From Chara braunii (taxonomy: Eukaryota; Streptophyta; Charophyceae; Charales; Characeae): a DNA stretch of 49,877 bases. The notes under the pieces were generated by a model, which had not been told where the DNA came from, did no database searches, and saw only the letters and a program-made list of their open reading frames with translations. A program made the translations under genes and the position numbers. Positions 30,140-42,878 of the stretch are shown here, one piece after another. The stretch spans positions 2,506,436-2,556,312 of the forward strand of contig BFEA01000016.1 in assembly GCA_003427395.1 (NCBI GenBank), given 5' to 3'. Numbering within the stretch: the first letter of the stretch is position 1; every line of letters begins with the position of its first letter.

Positions 30140-30977
30140 TCAAGCGCAGCAGAGAACCAATCCACGGACTCGATTTCAAATAGGGCAGGCGTGTCAATGT
30201 ACAAGCTTGATCCCGAGTAAGCCGGCGTGTTGATCCACATACTCTGTCCCTCCAGATAATCTAGGGAGAGTTAATAACTAGTCAGTCCGCTGACTCAGTT
30301 CCAAGCGGTCCAATCAAGAGTAAGCAGCATCGACCCAATGGTTGTGTTCTAGGTAATCAAGGGGGAGTGAATAGACATTCTCTCCGCTGGCTGAGTTCCA
30401 AGCGGTCCAATCAAGAGTAAGCAGGGCCCAAGCGGCAGACTTAATTTCGAATGTCCAATCAAGAGTAATCAGCGTCGACCCATTGGCTGTGTTCCAGGTA
30501 ATCAACGGGAGTGAATAGACAGTCTGTCCGCTGGCTCAGTTCCTAGCGGTCCAATCAAGAGTAAGCAGCGGCCAAGCGGCAAACTCAGTTTCGAATGCCC
30601 AATCAAGAGTATTCAGCGTCAATCCATTGGATGTGTTCCAGGTAATCAAGGGGGAGTGAATAGACAGTCTGTCTGCTGGCTCAGTTCCAATCGGTCGAAT
30701 CAAGAGTAAGCAGGGTCCAAGTGGCAAACTCCGTTTCGAGTGTCCAATCAAGAGTAATCAGCGTCGATCCATTGGCTATGTTCCAGGTAATCAAGGGGGA
30801 ATGAATAGACAGTCTGTCCGCTGGCTCAGTTCCAAGCGGTCCAATCAAGAGCAAGCAGGGTCCAAGCGGCATACTCAGTTTCGAATGTCCAATCAAGAGT
30901 AATCAGCATCGATCCATTGACCGTGTTTCAGGTAATCAACGGGAGTGAATAGTCAGCCTGTTCGCTGGCTCAGTTCC
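30140..30977. repeat. 145-bp minisatellite array
   Basis: AGGTAATCAA occurs at 30351, 30496, 30640, 30785 and 30930, spacing 144-145 bp. Units to the left of 30281 are increasingly degenerate. Each unit has two CCAATCAAGAGTA submotifs. The unit is shared with the window's left edge. Confidence 0.92.
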
Positions 30978-31089
30978 GCTTAAAATAAATAAATGAAACA
31001 GATGCGACGGACCCTCTCACTTTTCGTTAGGCCCTCTCACTCCAACACTCTCACTTTATTACTAGCCCTCTTCTCTCTCGCTCTCACAC

Positions 31090-31330
31090 TTGTGTCCCCC
31101 TCTTCCTCTTACTCACACACTCACTCTCTCACTCTCTCACTCTCTCACTCACTCACTCTCTCACTCACTCACTCACTCACTCACTCACTCACTCACTCAC
31201 TCTCTCCGCCCGCAGTCTCTCTCTCTCTCTCTCCCTGTACAATCTCTCTCTCTCACTGCGCACTCTCCCTCACTCTCACTGCACAGCCGCTCTCTCTCCC
31301 ACTGCGCAATCTGTGCACTCTAATCTCACA
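31090..31330. repeat. CACT/CTCT low-complexity tract
   Basis: Expanded counterpart of the 300-480 tract, with nine or more CACT repeats. Apparent ORFs here are compositional. Confidence 0.9.
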
Positions 31331-31516
31331 CTTCAAGACGGTTTGGCTCACGCTCACCCCTTTGATTAGTAGTTGTGTGTCTTTCACCAGATGGAGAAGC
31401 AAAGCTGAATCTTCAGTTGGAATGTGGAAAGTCTCATCGTGAATCTCTATGCCTTCAGAGGGCTGTGACAGCACGCGCTCACCAATCACGAGTGTGAATG
31501 GATCTCCTACAAGAAC

Positions 31517-31518
<2 letters not shown>

Positions 31519-31565
<47 letters not shown>

Positions 31566-31580
31566 CATTATTATTGTTTT
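31519..31580. repeat. (TTA)n microsatellite
   Basis: Nearly pure TTA/ATT array at the position of the mixed TTA/TTTA tract in copy 1. Confidence 0.9.
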
Positions 31581-32859
31581 TATTGTGCCAACGTGCCAGT
31601 TCTCTTTCCCTTGTAGTTGTCATGCCAGCAGCGGCACCTTTCGATAGAGCACCGAGCCCAACGGACACGTTCGCTGCGTTCATTGTCGTTGCCCGCCCGT
31701 GCGCTGCGGTCCCTCTGGTCGTCTCCGTCCCCGAATGTCCCTGAATCCTTTCTCTAGCCCAGCTATATTCCACTCTCACGGCCTCATCTGTCCCCAACAG
31801 TCCGCTGCCGCTGGTCCAGCCCTCCGGACTTATTAGCACCTTGGCTCAAGCCCGCAGCAACCGTTGGGCCTGCCCTGGTACCCAGGTTTTTTTTTTGGCT
31901 TGGTAGACCAAGAGAGATTGCCCTGCACCAGTACCCGTGTCATGTCCTATGAGCCGCAGCAAATACCCGGCACAGAAGTTCAACCAACGACCGTTTCACT
32001 GTGGCCAGGTCGGCATGAAGTAACAAAATAAACATATCAAACCGGGGTGGGCCGCGGCAGCACTAGATCAGATCATCCACCGTGCCAAGCAGCGCTGCAT
32101 TGTACCAATTTCGTACCCACAATCGTGACAATCTGACCTGGCCGCCGAAATTCGAAAATCAGTCCCAGTGACCCGACCGTTGACAAACCAAAGTCCGCGT
32201 CATGGTAGTGTTGGGACAAACACCGCTCGATAATCAAGTGTCCACCTGAGTTCCGTACGACAATCAGCACGTCACGGGAACTCAACAAATCACGGGTGCC
32301 ACACAGTCAATAATTCCTGAGTTATAACAAGGACAAAATTCTAGTAAAACCCGGTAAAATTAGGGGAGGGTTAATAATTAAATAAAATCCTCTTTAAATC
32401 GGCGCGGATTAATAATTAGGTAAATCATGGTTAAGATTGATGAGGGCGGAATCGGACAAAACTTGTTCAATAATAAAATAATCACTTGTTTTTAATTTCA
32501 TCATTAAATTAGATAATTTTTTTGGCTCCTTTCTTTCTCAACCGGTCAGCGTGCAAAGGACCACGCGAAGGTCTACTCGCTCATCCACGTTCCGTGGCTG
32601 ACCAATTCGAAGACAGTCTCAGAACAGATGAAAAAAGTACGCGCCAGGCGCGGTAGACACGGTCGTCCAAGTCACCAAATTTAGGGGTTAGTACCAGCGG
32701 TCAACACAGGGGTTTTCAGAGTTAGTATTAGGACCCCTTATTTTTCCCGACAGCTCTGATGAAAGTGCCGGTTGATAATTCCTTACGCATTTAACCCAAG
32801 GCTCAATCCTTGGTTTTTCGGGTGGCCGACTGGTCTACAACCGCCCGACACCGGAGCAT

Positions 32860-34534
32860 GAGGGGTGGGTGTATGTGGAAGGATCAGGCAAGGGAAAGGG
32901 ACCCAGAGGATGGACATGGGAATGCCAAGGTGAGCCAAATTGGAAGTCTAGACCTCCACAAGGATGGATTCCTCCGGCCTCCTCGCCTCCACTTCCTTAA
33001 CACCCACATCGTCAGGAAACACACGTAGAAGATAGTCCAGAGAAAGATGGGGGAATGGTTTCTGGCCCACGTCCTGACCTAGGTGTGCAGGAAGCTAATT
33101 TTAATGCACCTGGACCTTCACATGCAGTGGAAAAATCAGGGAGCATTCCTAGTAGTGGTTCGCTTGGTCCGGATCCCAAGAACTACATGCAACCTCTTCC
33201 ACCCAATGAAAGGGAAGGGGTGGAGGGCTTAGCTATTCCAAAGGAGGTTAATTCAGGCATAAGTCAACAGTTGGAATCACAAGAGCAAGAGGGGGGTACT
33301 TCCACAGTCACTCCCCACACCAATGAAGAGGAAGAGTTGGCAATGGTGATGTCGGATACTGCAATCGCTCAGAACGTAATCAAAGACTATAGCAATGAAG
33401 AATTGGGACAGGTAGGACAGGTAGGAAACGATGATGCTAGGGTGAGGGTACGAAATGCAGGCCCCGAAGTAAAAGAGGATGCTATAAATGAAGTCATGAT
33501 AATTACGGAAGAAGGGTTGGTAATGGAATCCCCTCCCGCACAGTTAGATAAAGAAAGTATGACCATGGGGGAGGATAATCAGAAAGAAGTGGATCTCTAA
33601 GAGGATCTCAACCTTCACAATCATGAGAGTTTGGGGCGGGAGGTGGTTCCATATCAGTTGTTGCAGATAGGAAGTATGTTGTAGCCTCAGGACATCGAGC
33701 AGCAGCAGTCCCTACTATCGCAACAGTTCCGACAGCAGATGCAGAATAGGCATGCGCAGCAGAGAGCCAAGCAGCAGCAAGATCTCTCAGAGGATCTCAA
33801 CCCTCAAGGCATCAAACAACAGCAGTCTCGACAGGCGCAGCAACACCAACTCCAAACGCAGTATAGACCTGCGCAACACACAGCTAAGTAGTAGCAACAA
33901 CAACAAGATCAACGGTTGTTACAACAAGGAGGTGGGGAAGTCCAGCAGGATTTGATGGTGGTTCAACAACAACAGCCGGCACAGTCACAAGAACATCATC
34001 AGCAAATACATCAATTGCCACAAGGGCTGATACAGTGGAATTTGCTTACGCTGTGCTTTAGTCTCCTTTCCCACGCCTGTTTCACAAGAAGCAGGCAAAA
34101 GACAGTAACTGAGAAATGTTTTAGAACGAGGTCAAACAGTCAAATCACAAGCACTGAAGGGTAACATGGTTGTCCCGGTACGAAAACAGAGCGGGAAATG
34201 GGAAATAGGGCTATCCCCAACAGGGCAAGATCAGTACGGGGGAATAACTCTGAGAAGTTGGACAATATATGTGGAGTATCAGAGTGTAAATGACCGGACT
34301 TTCAAAAGAGACTTACATGACTTTCTATCTAAACATTATGATCCTGGACCTCAAGCGACCCTTACGGAGGTAGGTGATAAGGCACAAATGACCAAAAGGG
34401 ACATTTTTGCCCGCTTCGAGGATCAGAAAGAGGCGGGCCTCAAATGGTTTTCCCACTTGCAGTGTCTCAAGATCAAGGCTAATTCAGTCTGGTCGGTGGT
34501 AGATGTTGTATCCTTTTGTTGCTCAATCTTATGA
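32860..34534 (+). pseudogene. LINE1 ORF1-like region, broken
   Basis: From about 32.86 to 33.6 kb one frame, with a single TAA, encodes Gly/Pro/Trp-rich then acidic sequence; an ATG at 33055 opens its longest part (181 aa, MVSGPRPDLGVQEANF). It is followed by a Gln-rich stretch with repeated CAACAA/CAGCAG codons to 34.0 kb. An ATG frame at 34166-34534 (122 aa, MVVPVRKQSGKWEIGL) looks globular but is unrecognised. No CCHC knuckle was found. Nucleic-acid-binding ORF1 function is inferred from position only. Confidence 0.5.
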
Positions 34535-34634
34535 AGAGGATTTTTTTTTTCCTCTTCAGACTTTGAGAATGGTAGTCGGATCCGGTTATAAATCAAAGGG
34601 AGAAGTGGGGTGAGTAGTTCTATTTCAGGTGGCT

Positions 34635-37600
34635 ATGGAGGTTTTACAAGCATTCTATGAGAAGAATCTCGCATGGCACCGAGTCACTCAGATAGCGGAT
34701 TTGGATATAAGGTCCCTGAATGTGAATGGGCTTGCCACGGCAGCTGGGGAGAAAATGACATCACTGATAGAACAGTTAAAAGGAGTAGGGGAACGTACGT
34801 GGCCGGATCTTATTTGCATCCAAGTACGTGGCCGGATCTTATTTGCATCCAAGAAACTCACTTCACGGAGTCTCGCATTCATACGAGAGCACACAATTTA
34901 GTTTGGCCGCATACTAAATTTTATTCTCCGGCCAGTGTAGTGGGTCGGGAGGGGTGACCATTTGGATTCCACCGGATTCAAAGGCGGAAATCATTCAATG
35001 GACAGTAGATAAAAGTCAAGGCAGGTGGGTTTCGACATTGATTATGCTGGAATTAGAAGTTATTTGTGTGATTAACGTATATAGCCCTAATGACGTCCAG
35101 GAGAGGGTGTGTTTTTTTCAAAAAATCAGAACTCAAATCCCGGACGGAATTCCCGTCATCATGGCGGAAGATTTTAATGCGGCCCCGGATAGGTGGATGG
35201 ATCGCTAGAAAATACCATCTCCCTGTCCAACATATGTCGAAGTGAATGAAATAATAATAAACTCACTATGCGAAGGGGAACATTTATTTGATACATACCG
35301 AAGAATCTTTCCGAAGAAACGTCTATTTACATGTATTCGTAATAGCGGATTGCCACTTCAATCTCGCTCTATAATAAATTTGATTCTTATGTCTGAGGAT
35401 TTAGATAGGGCCCTACTATGGGCTGCTATCTTTCCCCAAAGTCCGTGGCTAGACGCGGATCACAAAATGTGTGTAGCCCTTTTGAATCTTAGGAAGAAAC
35501 CGGATCAAGGGAAATATTTTTATAAATTAAATACATCATTGCTAACACAATGTCAGTTTAAGCAATATATAAGCGATGTTTGGGAATTTTGGCATACCAC
35601 TAAAAATAGACATGATTCGTATGAGGAGTGGTTTAATAATGGTCTTGCATTTATCGCTAAAAAGTGCAATGAATTTTTGAAACTTCAGGCTGAGAACAAA
35701 TATTTACAGGAAATGAATATTCAAGAACAAATTTTTAATTATGAATTGGCAAATCAATCTCACACTTTACCTCACCCAGTCGATATTCAGGATCTTAATA
35801 ATCAATTGTTATCCTTTGCACAACATCGTTGGCAATGACACTTAATTAGAAGCAAACTAGCAAAGTTTGTGACAGAGGGTCAAATGAATGTTTCATTTTT
35901 TGCATTAGCTCGATCACGCTCACAATGTTCTTTTATCGAAGGACTTATTAACCCAGTTGGATCTGATCCCTGTTTGTCCTCCTCCTCTCCAGGTAGTCTT
36001 AAAATCGCTTATGATTTTTACAAAAATATTTTCTCCTCCTCTAAGAATCCGGAAATGAGAGGGAAAAATAACACTGCGATAACAAATTTCCTGCAACCTA
36101 TGACGCAGACTCTTTCTTAGGAACAGATCAATTTTCTTGAGCATCCCTTAATCCTGGATGAAATATGGATAGCGCTTTTACAGATGGATGAGGACGAAAC
36201 GCCAGGTGTATTCGAACTTCCTAAAGAGTTTTGGGAAACCATGTGGCCATTATTTACATCAGACCTGATGCAGTTCTATGATTCAATACAAGATTTAGGT
36301 CTGATGGAATAATTGGTGGGACAAGGTATTCTTACTCTCTTACATAAAAAGGGAGATAAAATAAATATAAGAAATTATAGGTCAGTTACCTTGCTTTCTG
36401 TTGTATATAAAATGTTACCTAAGACCCTGGCCAATCGTTTGATTTCAGTTATAGCTGACATTATTCACCCTTGGCAAACTGGATTTATTAATGGTAGGCA
36501 TATTCAGGATAACATTATGCTTATCAATGAAATTGTTAAATTATGTCGACAATCTAAACAAAATGTAGTCTTTATTTTTATTGATTTTGAAAAAGCTTAT
36601 GACCACGTAGATTATTTTTTTTTTTTAGGTTTGTGTTTTTTTTTTTTAGGTTTGCCTAGTAAAAATGAATTTTGGTCTCAATTTGCGTAAATGGGTTTGT
36701 AACCTTCATACTAATGTCACGATTAGAACCCAGATACATGGTCTTGTCTCTCCAGAAATCAAGCTACAAAGGTCTGTTAGGCAAGGGGACCTCTTGGCTC
36801 CATTCCTTTTTTTTTAATTATTATGGAAGCACAAGGAGCCAACCTTAGGGCTAACCTTAATTTACAGCATCTGCGGATTTTTGGTATTCCAGAGGAGGTC
36901 ATTCCAGTTTGCTCCATGTTTGCAGATGATCTCACGGTCATGGTGGATGCAACAAAGGACAATATGGCAGAGATTCAAGCCTTGATGGATAAATTTTCGC
37001 AAGTCTCGGAGATGGTGGTCAATTGGGGTAACAAAACTCAAGGTTGGTGGATTCATTCCACTGGGGATCGTCCTCCTGAACATCCTAGAGTGAGATGGTT
37101 GCCACTAGAAGCCCCAATTCGCATCCTTGGTATTTCCCTCACGACAGTTGGGAAACATACGACTCATGATGAATGGGTGTCTAAACCGGCGATTGACAAA
37201 GTGCGCCAATTGAAGAACAAACATACTTGCATATTTGGGAGAGCACTCATCATCAATAATGTTATTTTGGCTTCTATATGGTATAAATCGGCTCAGTGGG
37301 CCATGAGTAATGCACTCACCAAAACCCTACAGAGACAGGTTACAGCGTTTTTATAGAGGGGAAATCATGAGCAGGATAAGGTAATCCCTAGAGTGGTTTG
37401 GCGATACTTGATTCAACCCAAAGCTATGGGGGTTCTAGGGATTCTTGATCCTTATCTTCAGTAGCAACCCCTTGCTTTACAACGGATAAAGAAACTTATT
37501 TTATCTATTGATAAACCTTGGCAGGTCATGGCGCTCGAACAGATTCGTAGACTAGCTCCGGTCTCAAGTGAGGACATTCATCCGCTCTCATGGGTTGAGG

Positions 37601-39108
37601 ATCGCTTTTGGACTATCCCCAAGGCAAAGGTAGGGGGAAATAGAGGGGGAGAAAGGGAGGGAGTGAGGAGTGATATGGTCTTAGATATTATGTGGGTAAC
37701 CCTGCTGAAAATATGAAGACGCCTACCATTACCTAATAGACCATTTACAACCAGATACGAGGAAATTCTTCGGCAACCACTCTTTGGTAATAGATGGATC
37801 ACAGATCTAAACGGATGTATTTTCAACAGTTTTTCCCCACCATGGTGTCAGTAGGTAAAAAAAGGGGTTACGCGTATCAAGGACATATGGGATTCAAGTA
37901 AGAAAGACTGGGAAACAGGGGAACAGTTGAGGCAAGCCCTTTGATACACTCATCATCTTAATACAAGTTTGGATCAGATAATTTTTTCTATACCCCTGAC
38001 TTGGGTATCAATCCTTAAGAAAAGGCCCAGGATTAAGGATGGTGATTGGGTGGTAGGGGTCAAGACCAATGGACAAAGGGTAATAGGACAGGTGGTTCAT
38101 ATGACCCAGCCAGGAGCTCTAGTGAACACGTATAAAACAAATAGAGAATTTTTCTTGATCCATTATCCTTCAGATCCAGTTTGTCTATTCTCATTGTCCC
38201 ATCTCTATCGAATCAGGGTCCTCTTTATTTCCTTAATCAAGGGGTGGAGAGTTTTTCATGCGGAAATACCCATCCCAGAGCTTCCTCTTGATCCCGCAGA
38301 GTGGGTTTGGCAGACTACCAAGAAAGGAAAACCCAGATCATTACAATCCCTATCGGTAAAAGCGGTCTATCATCTTCTGAGGCCAAGAGTGGGCATTTCA
38401 TCAATTGTTTGGGAAAGATGGGCTAGGCACTTTAATCTTGACCTCAACTCGATCAAAAATATATATTTTTTAAACAAAATTAGACAACGACCAGCTAAAT
38501 TGTCATCGCTCCAATGACAAATTGATCATCGTTGTCTGCCTACTAATGATTGGCTCATAGACCACTCTTCATTGGAACAAAAGGGTTTTGCCCTACCTTG
38601 GTGCAAATCATGTGTATCATACTTTCCCAGCAAAAAATGTCGGGAAACTATTGAACACATTTTTATGCAATGTCCTGGTTTGGTTTTATTATGGAGGAGA
38701 TGGGATTATGTTTGGAGGGAACTTACTGGTTTGGTCTGGCCTTGGGACTGGAAGGTCATTCTTGTAGGTCATTGGGTTCTACAAGATATCATACTGATTG
38801 CTTTTTAATCTTTTTTTTTTTTAATTGGTAGGAAAGCAATCGTTTGGGTCCTATGGTATAAACGATGTGTCCTTGAGAAGGAAAATGTAGCACTAGGGGA
38901 CACTAAAATTTATGAATATATTGTTCAATTTATACAAACAGAAATCAGAGCTTATTGGGATGAGCTGCGCTCTAAATTATATAAATTACAAAGGAAAAAG
39001 GACATTCAACTCTTAATTCAAGAATTTGCATTGGATTGGCTGGGGGGTGCAGGAGAGAGGAGTCTGGGAGAGGTGACGTGGCCAGGGGGAGAAGGGTCGG
39101 AGGTGTGA
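34635..39108 (+). pseudogene. LINE1 ORF2: endonuclease and reverse transcriptase, many stops
   Basis: ATG at 34635. Endonuclease landmarks: SLNVNGL, LICIQETHF (catalytic Glu kept), NVYSPND, AEDFNAAPD and DADHKM. RT landmarks: LLHKKGDKINIRNYRSVTLL, motif A FIFIDFEKAYDHVDY, RSVRQGDLLAPF and motif C FADD (intact). A zinc-finger-like KKCRETIEHIFMQCPGLVLLWRRW follows near 38.64 kb. Apart from a 29-bp tandem duplication at 34795-34852 that shifts the frame, one frame runs from about 34.85 to 39.1 kb, broken by isolated stops (35206, 35836, 36118, 36310, 37354, 37714, 38515 and others). Not functional. Confidence 0.9.
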
Positions 39109-42100
39109 CCAGCAAGGATAGATGCCAAAGTATTGTTGCATGTCTTTGAGAAGGGAGGATCTGCAGTTGCCTCCATAGGTGACCAATGTGTGTCAGTGTT
39201 TGTGTCTCTGCTCCTGCAGTCAACGTCTCTGATCTCTCAGCAGTCACCAAGATCGGTCGGCGTGCCGAGATCATCAGTTCCTTAGTGCTCTTCATCTGTG
39301 ATAGAGGCAATGTGGTACCTTCCTTCCCCAGTCCTCTCCAACCCCATACTTCCAAATCGAGCTTCCTTTTGGCTAACGGAATATCTGAAAGAGATATGGC
39401 TTGATGTTTGTCTTCCTCATCCGATTTCCTTCACCTTGATTTGTTGTAGGTGAGAGCCGAGCGACGGCCTACTTGATAACAGTCGGTGGTCCCTGAAGAT
39501 TTGTATCTCTGCTTCTAAGTCAGAGTCTTCATCCGTCGGTTCATATCGGGAAAGGAGCCTCGATGAGGGGAGTCTGTCCCACCTTTCAAAGTCTCATGAT
39601 CCGTCTTCTGAGTAGGAGATCAGTTTCCAGTACGTAGTGTCTCTATCCGGAGGTTCGGTGATGTACCAAGTGCCTGGGGGATCCACTGCTCCCGGGGACA
39701 ACCGATCCTTCCAAGCGTGTGGGATCGCCCTGATGAGTTCCTCCAACTTATACTCCACATTTTGCAGATTTTCTAGTTTGAGCCTCAGGTCCTCTTTATA
39801 TATCCAGTCTGATGTCATCGTGTCCCAAATGTTGCCGACTCGAAGGACTCCTTTGCCAATCCATTTTTCACCAAACGCCCCCGCTTCTTTGTTAGCTCTG
39901 AAGCTTTGACCTTGATGATCTACCACGTGCGGGTTGTCGAACAGCGGTTGACTAAGGACCTCCGTCTTAGTAACAGGCGCTAACCACTCAGTTGGTTTGA
40001 CCTTTTTCCATGCCTTAATTATGTCTACCCAGAATCTAGAGCGGAACTTCTTACCCAGGTAGGATTCCAGCTGGAGGCATACCCATACATCTTCCTCACG
40101 GGCCAACCCCCATTCAGTGGCCAAAATGTGCTCTGCCATCTGTACCCAGTGCTCTGAACCATCGCTGTTTGCTGCCCTGATGATCCAGTTTGCTAGCAGG
40201 ATGCAGTTCCTCCGTTGTGGGTCGCTGATGCCCAGCCCTCCTTCCTCCCTTGGTTGAGATATCAATTCCCGGACTACCTTCGAGATAAAGCCTTGATCCA
40301 CATCCCCTCTTGGTTTCCAGATGAATCTGGTCACCATTCTTCTTGGCTGCGCTACCAAAGAAGGGTTGAGCAGACGAACATAGCCCACATAATTTAATAG
40401 CGAGAGAAGGGAGGTGTTTACCACCATTGGTCTACCAAAGATTGATAGGTAAGGTGTTGACCCCCAAGCCTTGATCCTTGCCACCATTCGGTTTTGGAGG
40501 ATTTCCTCCTGAACATCTGGGCAGGTTTCGAGCGCAACCATTACCCCCAGGAATCTCTCCACTTCCCCTGCACTGATGCGGCGCATCCCCTAGTCCACCT
40601 CTAGCTCAAGCTCGTGCGGCAGAAAATACACAGATTTACGCCAATTCACTGCGGCTTCTGAGAACAACGAGTATTCATCCAACAGGACTTTTAAAGCTTC
40701 AAGGGCCTTGACGAAGTTCTCACAGATAGCAAACAGGTCGTTTGCGTGGGCCTTTGCCTTATAAGTTGATTGTTTCAGAGCTAGGCCTATTATTTCTGGC
40801 CTGCTTCGAATGTTACACATAATGACCTCGAGTTGAATGACGAAAAGCAAGGGGGCCAGTGGGCAACCCTGCCGAAGGGATCGAGATAAGGGGAAGGGGT
40901 CGGACAAGAGACCGTTAATCAGTATTGAGGTCGTGGAGTGGGTATACAGAGCTACCACCCAGCTGCAAAAATTATATCCGAAACCCATCTTGCGCAGGGT
41001 TGTGAGCACAAAGCTCCAATTCACTCTGTCATACGCTTTTTCAAGATCTAATAGCAAAACTGAGAGCGGTCTGTCTCCCCTTTCAACGATCTCGAGAGTC
41101 TGAATGGCTGTTACTATATTCTCAAAGATCAAACGCCCCTGCACGAAGGCTGCTTGGTCTTTGCCTACTAACCCAGGGAGATACCTCGACAGTCTTCTGG
41201 GTTTTTGCTAAGATTTTGTATGATACGTTTAACCTCGAGATAGTACATCAATTTCTGATGTCCTCCCTTGACCCTTTCTTGTACAACAGTGTGATCACTT
41301 CGAAGCACATGTTATCCGTGAGTTTTCCTCCGATCAGGACGTTATTATAGATTTACAACAAAGAATTTTTTATGTCCGGCCAGGCTTCTTCGAAGAACTC
41401 CGAGGGAAGGCTATCACAACCCGGAGCCTTTTCTTTTGCCATTGCCTTAATTACCGCTTTGACTTTCGTGTCTATGAGAGGCCGATCCAGATCTAACTGG
41501 GCAGTGTGTGGCAGGTTTACGTTCACTACTTCCCATAGGTCCATCAGGCTTTGCTGTCCCGTAGCTAATTCACTGGGATTGCGCCTATGTCACAGAAATA
41601 CAGTTCGACATAGTTACACATTTCCCGTGTTGAAACTGTTATGGGAGCGTTCTCATCGAACGGGTGGGATCATAATGTTTTCATTTCTTTATGTGCGAAG
41701 CGGGGGAGGATCTTCTGGAACGTGTGCTTAGTTATCCGATATCCTGTCTCTATACACTTAACTGTCAGTATCTCCTTCCATCGTTCGGATTTAGTTTCCT
41801 GAATCTCATCCCATACCTCCATCCTTTCTGCTCTAACCACTCCCCACCAATATGCATCGATCGACCTATGTAGCAGATTCACTATCCTGCTCGCTGCGTC
41901 TTCCACTCCCTTCTTAGCTCGGGCCTCCTCTTTATTATTGCGTAAGGCTAGGATCTTGGAGATAATGTTAAGCATATTCGAAATGAATCTGAGGCAGGCG
42001 TCCCACCAGGTACTCAGATCGGGGAAGAGGTGTTTCCTCTGCCTCAATTTCTCCAGTCGGGAATGTACCCATTTCCTTATCCCTGGTTCCTTTAATGTAT

Positions 42101-42878
42101 CCGTAATCAGTCTGAAGATCCTTTTCCCTCTGACGGGTCTCTCTCCCCACAGGAACTGAACGACCACTGGGTTATGGTTTGAGATCGGATGGGGTTGTGT
42201 GGATACATCTATGGTTCCACTCCAGATGGATTTACTTGTTAGGAAATAGTCTAATCTACGTGGGTTTACCCTCCTGCCCGCTTGCAGTTGGGAGGAAAAC
42301 CACGTATAGCCTGGGTCTGTACTATCGGTAAGTCTGTATGGATCCAACAGATCCAGGTCTATCACTATATCCAACAGTGCATCGAAATCTTTCCTCGCTT
42401 TACCGATTGCAAAGACAGGATTGGAGTTATCGATTGCCATATCCCAATCACCGAAAATAAGAATATCTTCCACATCAGGGAGGCTGTCCATTAATAGTTC
42501 AAAAAATTATCTTCGCTCCGTTCTATTTGTTGGGGCGTAGATCGTAGCCATTGCCCACTCCCTGTCAGCAGATCGAAGCTTGATCCAGGCCCAACGACCT
42601 TGTTGGTCGAAGTCATGGTCAAGTATCTCGACATCTAAGTTACGGTGTAATAAGATAGTCACACCTCCCCGTGATTCCACAGTCGGTGCCCATACCAAAG
42701 GTTCATCCCACCACGCTCCTAGCATCGTAATCTTTTCCTGGTCCAACTTTGTCTTTTGCATACATAGGATCGAGATTCGATTGTCACGCATCTAGGTGTT
42801 AATCCTTAACCTTTTCCCTTGTCCACTAGAGTCGCAGAGTCCTCGGATGTTCCAGGTCGAGATTTTAACTGGGAGCAT
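39050..42878 (-). pseudogene. LINE2 ORF2: endonuclease and reverse transcriptase, active sites altered
   Basis: Start ATG at 42878 (MLPVKISTWNIRGL) with a TAG after 28 codons. Endonuclease: TWNIRGL is intact, but the expected QET reads QKT (ILCMQKTKL), GDxN reads GDWDM, and SDH reads SNH (SNHNPVV), so three catalytic positions differ. RT: APGCDSLPSEFF, motif A LLLDLEKAYDRVNW, RQGCPLAPLLF, then motif C AHANDLF where xADD is expected. A long clean C-terminal frame (40586-39594) follows; after a shift, sequence like the pre-zinc-finger region of LINE3 (LPSQRHATILW) appears at about 39.15 kb and is then lost. Confidence 0.9.

Larger units (their letters stand above)
30140..32848. repeat. Block A, copy 2
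   Basis: Same order and orientation as 1-2038. Its right edge coincides with the start of LINE1 sequence, while the right edge of copy 1 coincides with the gypsy-associated segment. Both boundaries fall after the phrase GGTGGCCGACTGGT plus a dozen bases that differ only by transitions. Confidence 0.85.
32849..39108 (+). mobile_element. LINE1: non-LTR retrotransposon, degenerate
   Basis: A Pro/Gln-rich ORF1-like region is followed by APE-type endonuclease, reverse transcriptase and a zf-RVT-like C-terminus, the order of plant L1-like LINEs. It is more AT-rich than LINE2 and LINE3. The last frame runs to TGA at 39106-39108, converging tail-to-tail with LINE2. No poly(A) tail or target-site duplication is visible at the junction. 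Confidence 0.9.

Noticed and set aside
1-32848. Block A copies as LTRs of one larger element enclosing the gypsy element
   Set aside because: No PBS or TG/CA ends at the block edges, and the minisatellite edge is gradual; different elements follow each copy.
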